The notes: generated from the sequence alone by a model not told the origin. Counted from the stretch's first letter, positions 1-11,300 are shown. The stretch: 64,000 nucleotides of DNA from Aselliscus stoliczkanus (GCA_033961575.1 CM066736.1:87093352-87157351); one strand, 5' to 3'. Numbers and translations are program-made.

Positions 1-37
1 AAGCATAACAAGTGTACCAGGAGAAGAGAGAAAGCAA

Positions 38-400
38 GTGATTAAGAATGCATTTGAAGAAATAATAACTGAAAACTTGCTTAACCTGGCAAAGGAACTG
101 GACATACAAGTCTGGGAAATGCAGAGAGTCCCAAACAGGATGAACTCAAACAGGTTCACACCAAGACACATTATAATTAAAATGGCAAAAGTTAAAGACA
201 AAGAAAGAATCCTAAAAGCAGCAAGAGAAAGGCAAATAGTAGCTTATAAGGGAGCTCCCATAAGATGGTCAGCTGATTTCTCAACAGGAACTTTGCAGGC
301 CAGAAACCATTGGCACAAAATATTCAACTTGATGAAAAGTAAGGACCTACAACCAAGACTATTCTACCCAGCAAGGCTATCATTTAAAACTGAAGGATAA
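38..400 (+). pseudogene. L1 ORF1 C-terminal fragment
   Basis: A 120-codon open frame matches the C-terminal half of LINE-1 ORF1p (RNA-binding chaperone). It covers the end of the RRM (Arg-His-Ile-Ile-Ile-Lys-Met-Ala-Lys) and the C-terminal domain (Leu-Gln-Pro-Arg-Leu-Phe-Tyr-Pro-Ala). The N-terminal coiled coil is off-window or lost. It begins the L1 derivative that runs to about 2990. Confidence 0.85.
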
Positions 401-1645
401 GGAGCTTCCCAGACAAGAAAAAGCTGAAGGAGTTCATCACCACTAAACTAGTATTACAAGGAATGTTAGAAGGACTTCTTTAAGATGGAACAAAAAAATT
501 AAAATTATGAATAATAAAATGGCAATAACTACATATCTATTAACAATTACTTTCGAGGTAAATGATTATATTAAATGCTCCAATCAAAAGACATAGGAGG
601 GCTGAATGGATAAGAAAACAAGAGCCCTATGTATGCTGCCTACAGGAAGCTCACTTCAGATTGAAACACACACACACTGACAGAAAGTAAAGGGATGGAA
701 AAAGATATATCATGAAAATGGAAACAGACAAACAAAGCTCGGTAGCCATAATTATACCAGACAAAATAGACTTTAAAACAAAGGCTATAAGAAGAGACAA
801 TGAAGGACCCAGTAATCTCACTTCAGGGTATTTATCCAAAGAAACCCAAAATGCTACTTCAAGGGAACATGTGAATCCATATGTTCATGGCAGCATTATT
901 TATAATAGCCAAGATGTGGAGGCAGCCTGGGTGTCCATCAATGGAAGAATGGAAAAAGAGTAGGTGGTACATATATACAATGAAATATTGCTCAGCCATA
1001 GAAAGGAATGGGTTCTTGCCATCTGAGGCAGCATGGATGGACCTGGAGAGTGTTGTGCTGAGTGGTGTATGTCAGACAGAGAAAGACAGGTGCAATATGA
1101 TTTCACTGATATGTAGAATTTAATAACAAAATTAACAAAACAGAAACAAACTCATAGATTCAGAGAACATGTTGATGGTTGCCAGATGTGAGGGGAGTTG
1201 GGGATAGGGGTGAAAAAATGGGAAGGGATTAAGAAGTAAAAACTGGTTGTTACAAAGTAGTTATGGGATGTAAAGCAAAGCATAGGGGATATAGTCAATA
1301 ATATAGTAATAACTATGTATGGTGTCAGATGGGTACTAGGTTTGTTGAGGTGATAGATAGGAGAGGCCTGCGCGACAGGGTGAAAAAGGTGAAGGGACCA
1401 AGAAGTAAAGTAAAGCATAGGGAATATAGGCAATAATATGGTCATAACTATGCATACTGCCAGCTGGTCACTAGATTAGTTAGGGGGATCACTTCTTAAA
1501 TTATATAAATGTCTAACCACTATTGTGTACACCTAAAATTAATATAAAGTAATATCAAATGTCAACTTTAATTGAAAAATTATAAAGCGGGGGGAGTGGA
1601 AGGGGAATAAGAGGTCCAGGTTTCTAGGTATAAAACAAATAAGTC

Positions 1646-2218
1646 GGGCCGGCCGAGTGGTGCATTGGTTAAGAGCTCGCTCAAGAGTGCGAGCTGAGCT
1701 CTGAGCAACAGCTGTTCGAGGCCAGCCCGAGCTGAGTTGCCGCTGAGCTGCCAACAGGTGGCAGGATGGCTCAGCTAAAAAAAAAAAAAAAAAGAGCTGG
1801 CTTGGGACGCCAGCAGCCCCGGTTCGGATCCCACATATGAGGGCCAGTGACATTGCCCTCCACAGCTAACAACAGCTCCACCTGGAGCTGGGCTGTGCGA
1901 GCCCCGGCGATGGTGTGGGCTGCAGCCCCTGCTGCAGTGGGCTGCCATGGGCTACAGTGAGTGGCCGGCAGCCAGCGTGAGCGGCCGGTAGCCACCGTGA
2001 GCTGCCGATAGCCGCGGTGAGCAACATCCAGAGGCCGGCGACCAATCTGCCTCATCTGGGAAGAGCGCAATGACGATTCCAACATGGGCCAGTGAAGCAA
2101 CATCCTCCGCAATTAGACTGAAGAACAAAAAGACAGCAACTTGTCTAGTCCCCTTCCCCAATTCCCCAATGCTGTTCCCCTCCCCCAATTACCCAATAAA
2201 ATCTTAAAAAATAAATAA
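1646..2218 (+). mobile_element. Chimeric SINE: short B form joined to a head-less long A form
   Basis: A short SINE (A box TGGTGCATTGG, tail GGATGGCTCAGCTAAA plus poly-A to about 1792) is followed directly by a long SINE that lacks its first 25 bases and starts at 'gagctggcttgggacgcc'. It ends with CAATAAAATCTTAAAA. One target-site duplication (acaaataagtc at 1635-1645; taaataagtc ending 2229) flanks the whole, so the pair inserted as one unit. Confidence 0.75.
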
Positions 2219-2389
2219 ATAAATAAGTCATGGGGATGTAATGTACAGTATGGGAATATGGTCGATAATATTGTGATAGCATAATACAGTGTCAGATGGT
2301 TGCTGGACTTATTATCATGGTCATGACTTCTTGAGGTATATAAATGTTGAATAGCTATGGTGTACCCCTGAAGCTAATATAATATTGTA

Positions 2390-2392
2390 TGT

Positions 2393-2434
<42 letters not shown>

Positions 2435-2456
2435 TAGATATAGATATAGATATATA
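2390..2456 (+). repeat. (TAGA)n / (TATAGA)n microsatellite
   Basis: About ten TAGA units pass into three ATATAG units. The tract sits between a TGTTAG duplication and the T-run of the reverse SINE, so it is best read as that SINE's degenerated tail. Confidence 0.9.
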
Positions 2457-2943
2457 ATTTTTTTTAAAGATTTTATTGGTAAATTGGGGGAGGGGAACAG
2501 CGTTAGGGAATCAGGGAAGGGGAACAGACAAGTTGCTGTCTTTGTTCTTCAGACTAGTTGCGGAGGACGTTCCTTCACTGGCCCATGTTGGTATCGTCAT
2601 TGCACTCTTCCCGCATGAGGCAGATCGGTCACCGGCCTCTGGATGTCGCTCACCGCGGCTACTGGCAGCTCACGCTGGCTGCCAGCCACTCACGCTGGCT
2701 GCCAGCCACTCACGCTGGCTGCCAGCCACTCACACTGGCTGCGGGCCACTCACTGTAGCCTATGGCAGCCCACTGCAGCAGGGGCTGCAGCCTACACCGT
2801 CGCTGGGGCTCGCTCAGCCCAGCTCCAAGTGGAGCTGTTGTTAACTGTAGAGGGCAGTGTCACTGGCCCTCATATGTGGGATCCGAACCGGGGCCGCTGG
2901 CATCCCAAACCAGCCCTTAACCAATGCGCCACTCGGCCGGCCC
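2457..2943 (-). mobile_element. Long SINE (A form) with five-unit internal minisatellite
   Basis: The element is reverse-oriented, from poly-T plus AAGATTTTATT (the T+ tail) to GGCCGGCCC. TGTTAG duplicates flank it at 2390-2395 and 2944-2949. The internal 20-bp repeat (ctcacgctggctgccagcca) is present about five times, more than in the other copies. All open frames here are by-products of the SINE. Confidence 0.88.
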
Positions 2944-2990
2944 TGTTAGCTATATTTTTAATAAAAATATTTTTTAAAAAGTGAACCTTC

Positions 2991-4145
2991 CTTTGTGAGA
3001 AAGGCAGTTGGGTGAGGAGCAGATGGAGTAAGAAGAAACAGCAGGATTTCCTGTGGATGTGAAATTCATCAATGTGACAAGGTGGCCAAGGGTATTCCAA
3101 GAAGACAAACAATCTGTACAAGGAAGGGGCTGAGGAACAGCGTATTAAGAGTGGGAGGAAGCTCGATGGCTGACGTGTGTCAGGGATGGGGTGGGGTTGT
3201 AAGAGATGAGGCTACATGCTCAGAAGACATTAGGAAGTGCTGTAAATATCACACTGGGGAGTTTGGATTTTATCCTGGAGGCAGAGGGCGAGCTGTCAGG
3301 CAGTTTTAAACAGAACAGTGGTCTGCAGGTTTTTAAGGAAGACCCTGACAGCAAACATGGACTGGAGGTGAGAAGAGTAGCAATAATCATTTCATCTAAA
3401 AGGCCTTGCAGTGAAGTCTAGAATCTTTATAGAGAAGGTTTTAGAGACGAATACGCTCCATTGGGGAATTGGAATGATGTATTTTCAGTAGCCTCAGCTT
3501 CTCAGTGAGCTGCAGAAGCATTTGGCCAGCAGCTACTTTTTCCTTAGAACAATCCTGTTACCATAGTAACAGGTGGCCCACTTGGAGATGTTCACTTAAT
3601 CTCTCATGGCCAGGTCATCTATTTGGCATGCACAGACTTTGCCATGCTCCCTTCCCCCAGAAGTGCCTTACTGGAGTTGCAGATCCTTGTCTCGTCTTTG
3701 ACTCTGCCCTGGCTTGTATGGTGGTGGCCGCCACCTGGGAGCTGAGCACAGATGCCTCAGTAGCTTGTGTTGAATTTGTCTGCATCCTGTTCACTGTCCC
3801 TTTTCCAGTGAATGCTCTCTTGTCACTCCTCCCCCATCCACATCCTATCCATCCTTAAAGACTCAGTTGAAACCCCTCACCTCCCTTGGCTCACTAGCCC
3901 TGACTTCTCTGGTCCATTTTCATCATTTCTTTCAGTAGGAACATTTTTTTCAGAGCACTTTTTGCGGACCACATCCAATAACGTCTCCCTCCCCTGAACT
4001 CAAAGCTTTTGTACTTTCATTTATTCTGCCATTTTTGTGTTGTCTGGTATCATTAACATTTTCATGGGTGAGCATCCTGTCTCCCCAACTAGACTGTAAA
4101 CTAACTGGGATCATATGTTGTCCTTGAAACACCTAGCCTCGTAGT
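2991..4145. other. P4HA3 intron, no element recognised
   Basis: This is mixed-composition intronic sequence. No exon, RNA gene or well-preserved repeat was seen. The short open frames have no family resemblance. Confidence 0.5.
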
Positions 4146-4640
4146 ATGCCTGTTGTAGCCAGAGTTATCGCTGAAAGGTCGAATCTGACCATGTCAAGCA
4201 CTTGACTAAACGATTTAATGGGTCATTTTTGCTCTTTAATGATTACAAAGCTCCTTGGCCTGGCTGCTGCCAACCCCTGCCAGTTCCCCTTGCACTTAAC
4301 ACCTCAGCTGCACTAAACAACTTGCATCTCCATGAATGAGCCAGGCTTTCACTCGTCTGCAGACATTCTCTTCTCTCTGCCTGGATCGCTCTTCTCTTGG
4401 CTCCTTTTGACCTGTATGACCCCGGTTGTCTTTTGGGCCTTCTGGGAGGCTTCCTGCCTCTCATAAGAACAGGGTACATGCTCCTTCTCGATATTTCCAT
4501 AGCACTAGCACCCTGTACTTGCCCACGAGGGCCCCATGACTTATGTCTGGTTTCATATGTTGTATTTCCAATGCCTAGCACAATGCTTTGCACAGAGAAC
4601 AACCAATAAATATGTATTCCCCCAAATGAATGCTTGTAGG
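4146..4640 (+). repeat. L2-like LINE relic
   Basis: Old LINE-2 3' wording such as 'tctgcctggatcgctcttc', 'gcacaatgctttgcacagag' and a terminal AATAAATA suggest an ancient L2 fragment on the + strand. Confidence 0.5.
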
Positions 4641-4718
4641 TGTACAATAAACAATTGCTAAAGGAATTGAGTGCAAGGTGTCTCCTTAATGGGGAGAAGG
4701 AGCAGATTCCCTAAGACT

Positions 4719-4824
4719 TTTTTTTTTTTTTGAGAGCAGTGTCACTGGCCCTCATATGTGGGACCGAACCGGGGTTGCTGGCTTCCCAAGCCAGCGCTTA
4801 ACCACCACGCCACTCGGCCAGCCC
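4719..4824 (-). mobile_element. Simple SINE (short C form)
   Basis: The element is reverse-oriented, about 105 bp, poly-T to GGCCAGCCC. Perfect duplicates of tccctaagacttttt flank it (4708-4722 and 4825-4839). Confidence 0.9.
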
Positions 4825-4839
4825 TCCCTAAGACTTTTT

Positions 4840-6084
4840 AAAGACCACTGATGTTGTCCTGAAAGAACAGGAGGCAGCATCTGTCCTCTCTCCTGTATGA
4901 GTGACGCAGGAGAGGGTGCCGGGAACACCTGCTGAAGGACAGAGGCAATATCAGTCACCTACTGATTTTCTGCTTCCTAATATTGTAGAGTGATGGGCTG
5001 AGAGGAACTCCCAAGAACATGCTGTTCACATGCTACGTTTTATAGCTGGGTAAACGGGTCCAAAAAAAGGAAGATGCTTTTCCAAGGGCATCTACCTGCT
5101 ATAGCAGCAGGAACAATCACATTGCGGAGGCCTCCGGGAAGGGAAAGGGTTTCTCTGCCCTGAGCAGTTCATTACCCCGTGCTCTGCTTGGACTGCCTGT
5201 GAAGTGCCAGGGCTGGGGCTTTCGGCACAGGACTCTGGGTCATTCATTCATTCACTGACCTCCCCAATACTGAGCACCCACTCCCTGCCAGGCCTTCTCT
5301 GGGCCCTGGGGCTACAGCACTGACAAAAGACCAAGTCCTTGCCCTCATGGAGCTGACATTCTGATGAGAGATGAAGAAGTAGATGCATTATATAATTAAA
5401 TAGTATTTCCCTTTCTCTCCGTGCTATAGTGCTTTTGCAATTAGAAGCCACTTTATTTAAAAATAATGTAAATTTTAGGTCCAAACATTCAGAACAAAAT
5501 AGAGACCTTAAGTTGAATTAATGATTTCAAACCTGTTTGGTCCCCTCCCACCCCCATCAAGGCAGTTGTAGCAAAGCAGATTTTGATGGTCTGTAAGGAA
5601 GGGCTTTTGTAAGCCATGTTTAGGAGCAGGGGCTGCCTCTGAGGGTAGAGAGGTTTCCGATTGTTGGAGATGTTCAATTAATTCAACAGACACTAAGTAC
5701 TCACCATCAGGCAGGCCCTGTGCCAGACACTGGGCTACAAAGATGAATGTGAAACAGCCCTTATTCTTACAGAGCTCACAGCCTTGCAGATGCAAAAGGG
5801 ATTCAAACATCACTTTGTTTCTGTTCAGACCTTCACGGAGTGCTCACCGTCTACAGACTCGATGCTAAAGTTTATTTTCAACTCTAAGATTTTTTTGTCC
5901 CTCTTATTTTTTTATTTTCAAGATCAATAGCTATCACTAAATTAGTAGCATGTGTAAAATATCCTTTCATTAGGGCGGAACTGGCAATCGTTAGGTGTAT
6001 GCTTAGAGAAATGTCTCTGGAAATGACAGCCTTTCCTTCCACATTGTAACCACTTGGCCTTTCTCTTACGTACTTCCCCACCAG
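4840..6084. other. P4HA3 intron with old dispersed-repeat fragments
   Basis: Old MIR/L2-class wording is visible near 5235-5385 ('gagcacccactccctgccaggc', 'catggagctgacattctgat') and 5690-5800. The rest is unremarkable. The segment ends in the acceptor of the 6085 exon. Confidence 0.4.
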
Positions 6085-6149
6085 CTACAGAGATCCGTGG
6101 TGGCATCAGGCGAAAAGCAGTTACCGGTGGAGTACCGCATCAGCAAAAG
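6085..6149 (+). CDS. P4HA3: P4HA3 coding exon, sixth from the end
   Basis: The exon is 65 nt and starts after a polypyrimidine-CCAG acceptor. It ends before GTAAGG. The reading is LQRSVVASGEKQLPVEYRIS followed by K and the first two bases of a Ser codon. It leads into the dioxygenase core (VEYRISKSAWL). The exon enters in frame 0 and exits in phase 2, matching the next exon. Confidence 0.93.
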
Positions 6150-7170
6150 GTAAGGGGTTCTTCCTTGGCAGGAGCTCCGGCCATACCTGCTGCCCACCCC
6201 CCAGCTGGTGGCACAGGTGACTGAAGGTCAGTGACAGCCATTCAGGTGCCATTGGAGATGCTGCAGGAGAACCTGTGGTGCATGTTCATATCTGCACATT
6301 CTTGCTGAGAGGGAGACATTTCCACTTTCCTGACCCAAGGACCCTTCACAGATTGTTTTATGATCTGAGGACTTAAGTAGGAGACCATTAGGAAGAAACG
6401 AAAAAGCTCCTATGCCCTAAACCAAAAAAAATTAAGTGTGTAGTTGTTCTCCTAACCAAGAGTGCTTTTCCAGAGAAGACAGCTTTGTCTCCGTTTGTAA
6501 TCTGACTTTATAAGACTCCACTCCCATCTCCTGACTCAGATTCAAAGCATGACTTGCCGGCATTCAGGCAAGGAGGAAGACTAGGAACTCCAGACATGAT
6601 GGCTACTCTAGCAGGGCAGATTCAGCTGTGAAAGCCCAGCTTTATCCTCTCCCCTCCACTGCAGCACTTTATTTGCACTGTAAGGACAGGACTGATGATA
6701 CATACAGTAAGAGGAGGGTCCCATCACAGCCATGGGAGATGACAATGACAGCATCCTTGGGGAGAGGCCAGACCTCAGGCTGGATGCATAGTTTTTGTTG
6801 TCTTGGAAATGAGATGAGTGATGAAAACTTTGATGCAGAATCATCTGTCTTAACTCATTGGGCCTGGTACATTTAAGGACCTTGCACATTATGAGTTATC
6901 TTTTGAGCTTTGGAAGGGCCATATGACCTCAGCTTCATTGCTTTTCCAATCTCTCTGACATTCTAGTATCAAAGAGAAAATTAACCTTTTTAGGGAGTAG
7001 GTGGTATTTGCTTTACTTTTGAGGTAAAGAAGCCTCCTCTTCCTTCCCATCAGTCTGCCCTGCTGTGAATTTTGGTTCTGTCTTCACAACTTCACTGGAA
7101 CTGGTCCCTTAGAAGTCCATAGTGAACTCCTAATTGCCAAATCATTTTCCTCCCACGAACCTTCACCGAT
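6150..7170. other. P4HA3 intron, nothing recognised
   Basis: No exon of the gene is missing between 6149 and 8587, because the flanking phases match directly. No clear repeat was identified in this part. Confidence 0.5.
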
Positions 7171-7179
7171 CATCCCTTA

Positions 7180-7700
7180 CCCATAAAGTGAAGACCAGTT
7201 TTCTGACCATGGTGTCCTCAGCTTTCTACAACATGCCCTGAGCCTGCTACTCCAGCCTTATTTCCTATTACTTCTTTCATAGAACAAATGCTTTCACATT
7301 TGGACATGCTATGTAGTGTCATGTGCTTACGCTGTTTCTTCAGCCTGGAATACCTCTGTGTCTTTTCCATCTATTGAGATTTTATGCAACCTTCCAACTT
7401 TGACCTACATGTCCGTCTTACCTCAGTAACCTAGTCAGAATTAACAACTGCTTCTTTCATACTCCCCAGCACTTTAAAGGCTGGTCTCCATTTTCACTTC
7501 ACTTTGATATGTACTCAGTTATATTTATGTGTCTTCTCCCATGAGCCCTGTGAACACAATAGCTTTGTCTTGAATGTCTTCATAAACCTAAGAGCACATA
7601 GCTTAGCACTTTGCATGCACTCTGTAGGAAAGAATGAACAAATTAATCCAGCATTTAAAGAGCAAAGAAGTGGTCTTCTCATGTCATTCTGAGACACTTC
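7180..7700 (+). repeat. L2-like LINE relic
   Basis: Phrases such as 'tttcttcagcctggaatacc' and 'ccatgagccctgtgaacaca' match the usual decayed LINE-2 3' region on the + strand. Confidence 0.45.
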
Positions 7701-7914
7701 CCCTCAGAGCCTTATCTCCCCAGGAGGCTCACTGGCTTTGATTGGGGAGCACTTCCTCACTTCCCTGAGACCTACCTTCTGATCCCAAATACCTCTACTT
7801 TGTCAGAACCTCAACAAGACCTTCAGGAAAAGAGACTGAACTTTGCTCTTTGGCTTTCCACCTATCCTGGTTTGTCTTGGAGTGAAGCAGAAGAAGAGAG
7901 ATTTTTCTGTTTTA

Positions 7915-8180
7915 CAGCAGTCACTAACAGCTTACAAAGCATTTTCTCATGCATTGGCACTCACAAGTCTGTGAAGTAGAGATTATTACCATCCCCGTTT
8001 TTTTGTTTGTTTGGTTTTTAATTTTATTGTGGAACCTTGGTGCTTTGAGCCTGTACTCTAACCACCTGAGCTAACCGGCCACCTCCTATAATCTCCATTT
8101 TATAGATGAATACTGAACCTTAGAGAGGTTAAAGGATGAAGTGCCTGGCTTCAGATCACACAGAGGATCAGGGACTGGTC
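7915..8180 (-). repeat. MIR split by a later SINE
   Basis: 'gattattaccatccccgt' and, after the insertion, 'tctccattttatagatgaat' with 'agatcacacagaggatcagg' form the core of a MIR read backwards. The reverse tRNA SINE at about 7997-8094 interrupts it. Confidence 0.6.
7997..8094 (-). mobile_element. Short tRNA-derived SINE, older form
   Basis: The element is reverse-oriented: T-rich tail, AATTTTATTGTGGAACC, and ending 'cacctgagctaaccggcc', the complement of a tRNA-like A box. It is more diverged than the GGCCGGCC SINEs and similar to the one at 51360. Confidence 0.6.
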
Positions 8181-8586
8181 TTACTAATTTGAATACATAG
8201 CTTTTTCCATTGCATGTAGCTATTGACATGTCTCTAAAACATAGCAGTTTTAAAGGCAGGGTTTTTGTCGTTTTCCTCTTTGTGTCCCAGTGGCTGGTAC
8301 TTTGAAACTTCACTCTTCACAGCACTTATCACAGGGCCTGAGTAGGTCTCAGAGAATGTTTGTTGAGGGAATGAATGTATGAATGTTGAGACAGAGCTCA
8401 AAATGGACTGGGCAGACTTAGCATAGGAATGAGTAGGTAATTAAGCATTTGTGTCTATCTTCCTGTCCTCTCTCCCTCCCTCCTTCCCTTTCTTCCTTCC
8501 TCTGGCAACTGACATTCATTCATTCATTCATAGACATTTAGTCATTTCGGGCATCAGATCTAATGCTCCCATCTATGATGTTTCAG

Positions 8587-8746
8587 TGCCTGGCTGAAGG
8601 ACACCGCTGACCCAGTGCTGGTGACCCTTGACCACCGCATTGCTGCCCTCACCGGTCTTGATGTCCGGCCTCCCTATGCAGAGTATCTCCAGGTGGTGAA
8701 TTATGGGATCGGAGGGCACTACGAGCCTCACTTTGACCATGCTACG
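8587..8746 (+). CDS. P4HA3: P4HA3 coding exon with the iron-binding HxD
   Basis: The exon is 160 nt between TTTCAG and GTAACT. It completes the split Ser codon and encodes SAWLKDTADPVLVTLDHRIA and onward through VNYGIGGHYEPHFDHAT. Tyr-Leu-Gln-Val-Val-Asn-Tyr is the conserved beta strand that precedes the facial-triad His-Phe-Asp. It exits in frame 0. This is the longest visible exon of the gene and its sequence is essentially that expected of a functional mammalian enzyme. Confidence 0.97.
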
Positions 8747-9059
8747 GTAACTGCGGGGAGGCAGGGAGGGGAACCAGACTATTATTTATTTCTCTGAGGC
8801 AGAACTCGTCTAGGGCTCCCAGGGAACACTAAGTGAAATCTTAGAGTAAAGATTCTTGTTCCAAGAAGACCTGAAGCCTCAGTTTCAAACTGATTGGTGC
8901 TTACTCATTTTCTTATGTGCCACCATCCTCCTCTCCATAATTTGCTAGAGGGGAGAAGAATGACCTGTCATGGAGTCTTCTGTCTTGCTTCACTCAGGGG
9001 CTTCCAGTGAAAACTGTCCTTCCTCCAGTCACTCTCCTTATCTATGTATTTTATGATGC

Positions 9060-9415
9060 TATTTATGTGAAATTTCTAGAAAAGGCAAAGCTAGAGAGAC
9101 CGAAAGTATTGGGTTGTTGGAAAAGCTATGACACATTTTTGTGATGAAAAACATAGAAAAAACACAGCATGACTTTTCCAACAACCCAATAGATCAGTGG
9201 TTGCCTGGAATTGGGTGTGGGGGTGGGGATTGACTGTAAATTGATATGAGGGAAATTTTTTCAGCTGATGGAAGTGTTCTCAAATTGGATTGGTGGAATG
9301 GTTGCACAACTGTTAAAATTTACTCAAACTCATTGAATGGTATACTTACAATGGATAGATTTTATGATATGTAAATTATATCTCAATTAAACTGTTCTGT
9401 GACACCCCCCCCCAA
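9060..9415 (+). repeat. L1 3' UTR fragment hosting a mariner MITE
   Basis: 'gatcagtggttgcctggaat' and 'gaatggtatacttacaatgg', ending 'atatctcaattaaactgttc', are standard old L1 3' UTR. The 81-bp inverted-repeat element at 9109-9189 sits inside it. Confidence 0.7.
9109..9189. mobile_element. 81-bp mariner-type MITE with TA target duplication
   Basis: The terminal inverted repeats are ttgggttgttggaaaag at the left and cttttccaacaacccaa at the right, perfectly complementary over 17 bp. The element is flanked by TA on both sides (9107-9108 and 9190-9191). Deleting the element and one TA restores the L1 3' UTR phrase 'gaaagtagatcagtggttgcc'. It resembles MADE1-class non-autonomous mariner elements in size and layout; the exact family is not named. 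Confidence 0.88.
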
Positions 9416-9814
9416 AAAAATGGGTTGCTCTTCAGCAAAAAAAATGAGAACTCCAGTCTTATAATTTGGTATTCCTATATAATAAGAATCTGTAATTTTT
9501 ATATATTTATTTATTTATTTCGTCTAGAACCTAAAGGTCCAATTAACCCTTTTTTATAGTACTTTCACTACTGGCAAGCAATTCTGTTTGATTAGCATAC
9601 AATTGACTTATATGAATGTCTAATAAATTAGTAAAAAAAAAAAAGTATATTGAGTATATGCCAGCACAGATGGGCACAAACTTGACTAGGTATAGTTCAA
9701 GGCTATATCCCATCTGTGACACCCCCATTTTTCTACTCCCAGTATTGTGGTGGAATCCTGGCTGTCACTCTGGTGCCAACTGCATAAAATAATATGTTTT
9801 ATTTTTTGTCTCAG

Positions 9815-9877
9815 TCACCAAGCAGCCCACTGTACAGAATGAAGTCTGGGAACCGAGTTGCAACCTTTATGATCTAT
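9815..9877 (+). CDS. P4HA3: P4HA3 coding exon (SPSSPLYRMKSGNRVATFMIY)
   Basis: The exon is 63 nt, 21 codons, in phase 0 at both ends, between TCTCAG and GTGAGT. It encodes the segment after the HxD, including the Gly-Asn-Arg-Val-Ala-Thr strand conserved in collagen prolyl hydroxylases. Open reading continues past the donor for about 230 bases, but that continuation is intronic. This exon position may be a site of alternative exon use in the P4HA family, though only one version is visible here. Confidence 0.95.
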
Positions 9878-11300
9878 GTGAGTCTTGCTCTGAACCTTGG
9901 CTTCTTACTTAGTGACTATTTCTATCTCTCTTTTATTGTTCTCAAAACAATCTCAGATGTTAATTTTGTCTGGTATTCACAACTGAAAAATCTCCAGGGC
10001 TTTTGTAAATTTCAGACAGCATTTTTCTTAGGCGCTATAGGAAACACTACAAGTCAGATTGAGGGGGTTGTGGGAGGGGGTGGTTATTACTTTGTGACGG
10101 ATGTAAATGTATAACTATTTCATTGCTTTTTATACCTGATACTAATAAAAATAAAAACAAATAAATTAATTAATTTTTTTTAAAAAACAAAGAAATACAA
10201 GTCAGACCCAAGTATGTGTAGACCTAAATATGACCTAGTCTCAGATAATGATTAGGATGGGAAGTTGAGTTACATTGAAGGCCAATACAGGAAGAGGATG
10301 TGTGAACCTCTCTCTTTGAGATCCCATAGACAAGTTGGGGTGAAAAGCATGGACCTGTAGATAAGGCTGTGAAACTGTGAGGTGAATGAGGCAGCTGTGA
10401 TTACAGGAGGGAAGAACAGAGTTGCCTAGAGAGAAATTCAGTAAGTATTGCTCTGTCATATGTAGTGAAAATGCTCTTCATCTCCCCATAAAAATCTACA
10501 TTACACCCCCTTAAAAAATAAAGTGGTCTCTTCTCCTAATTTCTGACCTAATCTTACAGGATTTGGTCCCAGTCTTTATGAACTCATCTATCCCCTTCCC
10601 TTCTGATCATATTGGGTTCATCTCCTTTTCTATGGATAGGTCAGAATTTCAATCATCTCTCACTTAAATTATAAGAGGTGTATTACTGTTAACTGATAGG
10701 GTAAATATGCTAAATATAAAGGCTCTATGTAACACCCAAAAATGAAGTCCTCCTTTCAGATTCATTAGAATAGCAGACACCTCCATCCTAGCATTCCCTC
10801 TTTTCTTAGTACTGTATCTGGTCTCTACAGTGCAGCCAAGGAAGGACAATCAGAGGCTGGCACTCTATAATCTTTAATACTGGCAATTCCAACGTGTTTC
10901 TTCTTGTAGCTCAGTTTTATACTTCCAAAACTGGAAGACTGACACTTCCAAGGGTGTTTGACCTCTAGTGGTCATTCTGAGTGTTCTGATTAGGTACAGA
11001 GGGATAACTGACATCAGCTCTCTGGGAAGGGGACACGTCTTGGATCAGAAGCTGGTTGCATCTCTGGTTGATGACTCAAGCTGACATGGAAGGTCAGTGA
11101 AGAATATCGATATCAATCAATGAATGGGACATCTCAGGGCCAGTATTTTTTCTCCCCCAAGTATCTTCTACAGCTGATTCCCTGGTTACAGAGGCCTACT
11201 TACTATGGTAAGGGTAGCATGGATGCAAGAGCCCAGCAGTTTTAAATGGCAAATGCAAGCATGTGTGCATGTGTGCATTTGGGCTTTAAGCATTTGAGAC
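9878..11300. other. P4HA3 intron, nothing recognised
   Basis: The DNA is AT-rich with a few A/T homopolymers (10140-10195). No exon belongs here, because the phases of 9815-9877 and 17796-17864 join directly. Confidence 0.45.

Larger units (their letters stand above)
1..2990 (+). mobile_element. Internally deleted L1 derivative, copy 1 (5' end off-window)
   Basis: The order is the ORF1 C-terminus (to about 400), the ORF2 start region including the endonuclease-type Asp-Lys-Ile-Asp-Phe-Lys stretch (about 510-800), a junction near 805-830, and then L1 3' UTR. The 3' UTR holds diverged tandem blocks that each begin 'ggaagggattaagaagt'-like, at about 1210, 1390 and 1600. The reverse transcriptase is missing. 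Two SINEs interrupt the 3' UTR (1646-2218 and 2457-2943). The element ends in the AATAAAAATATTTTT tract after 2950. Confidence 0.8.

Noticed and set aside
1647..1720. tRNA gene candidates at SINE heads (many places)
   Set aside because: A and B boxes are present, but the sequences continue into SINE bodies and lack a proper cloverleaf and mature tRNA end.
2652..2760. Regular 20-bp direct repeats that superficially recall a CRISPR array
   Set aside because: There are no unique spacers; it is a minisatellite inside a SINE in a mammalian genome.
2476..2844. Open frames of 80-125 codons repeated through the window (also at 14194, 15912, 42940, 47528, 54055)
   Set aside because: All fall in copies of the long SINE; the similar peptides reflect the repeat, not a gene family.
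9878..10114. Continuation of the P4HA3 exon reading frame past 9877
   Set aside because: A clear GTGAGT donor precedes it, and the next exon joins in frame.
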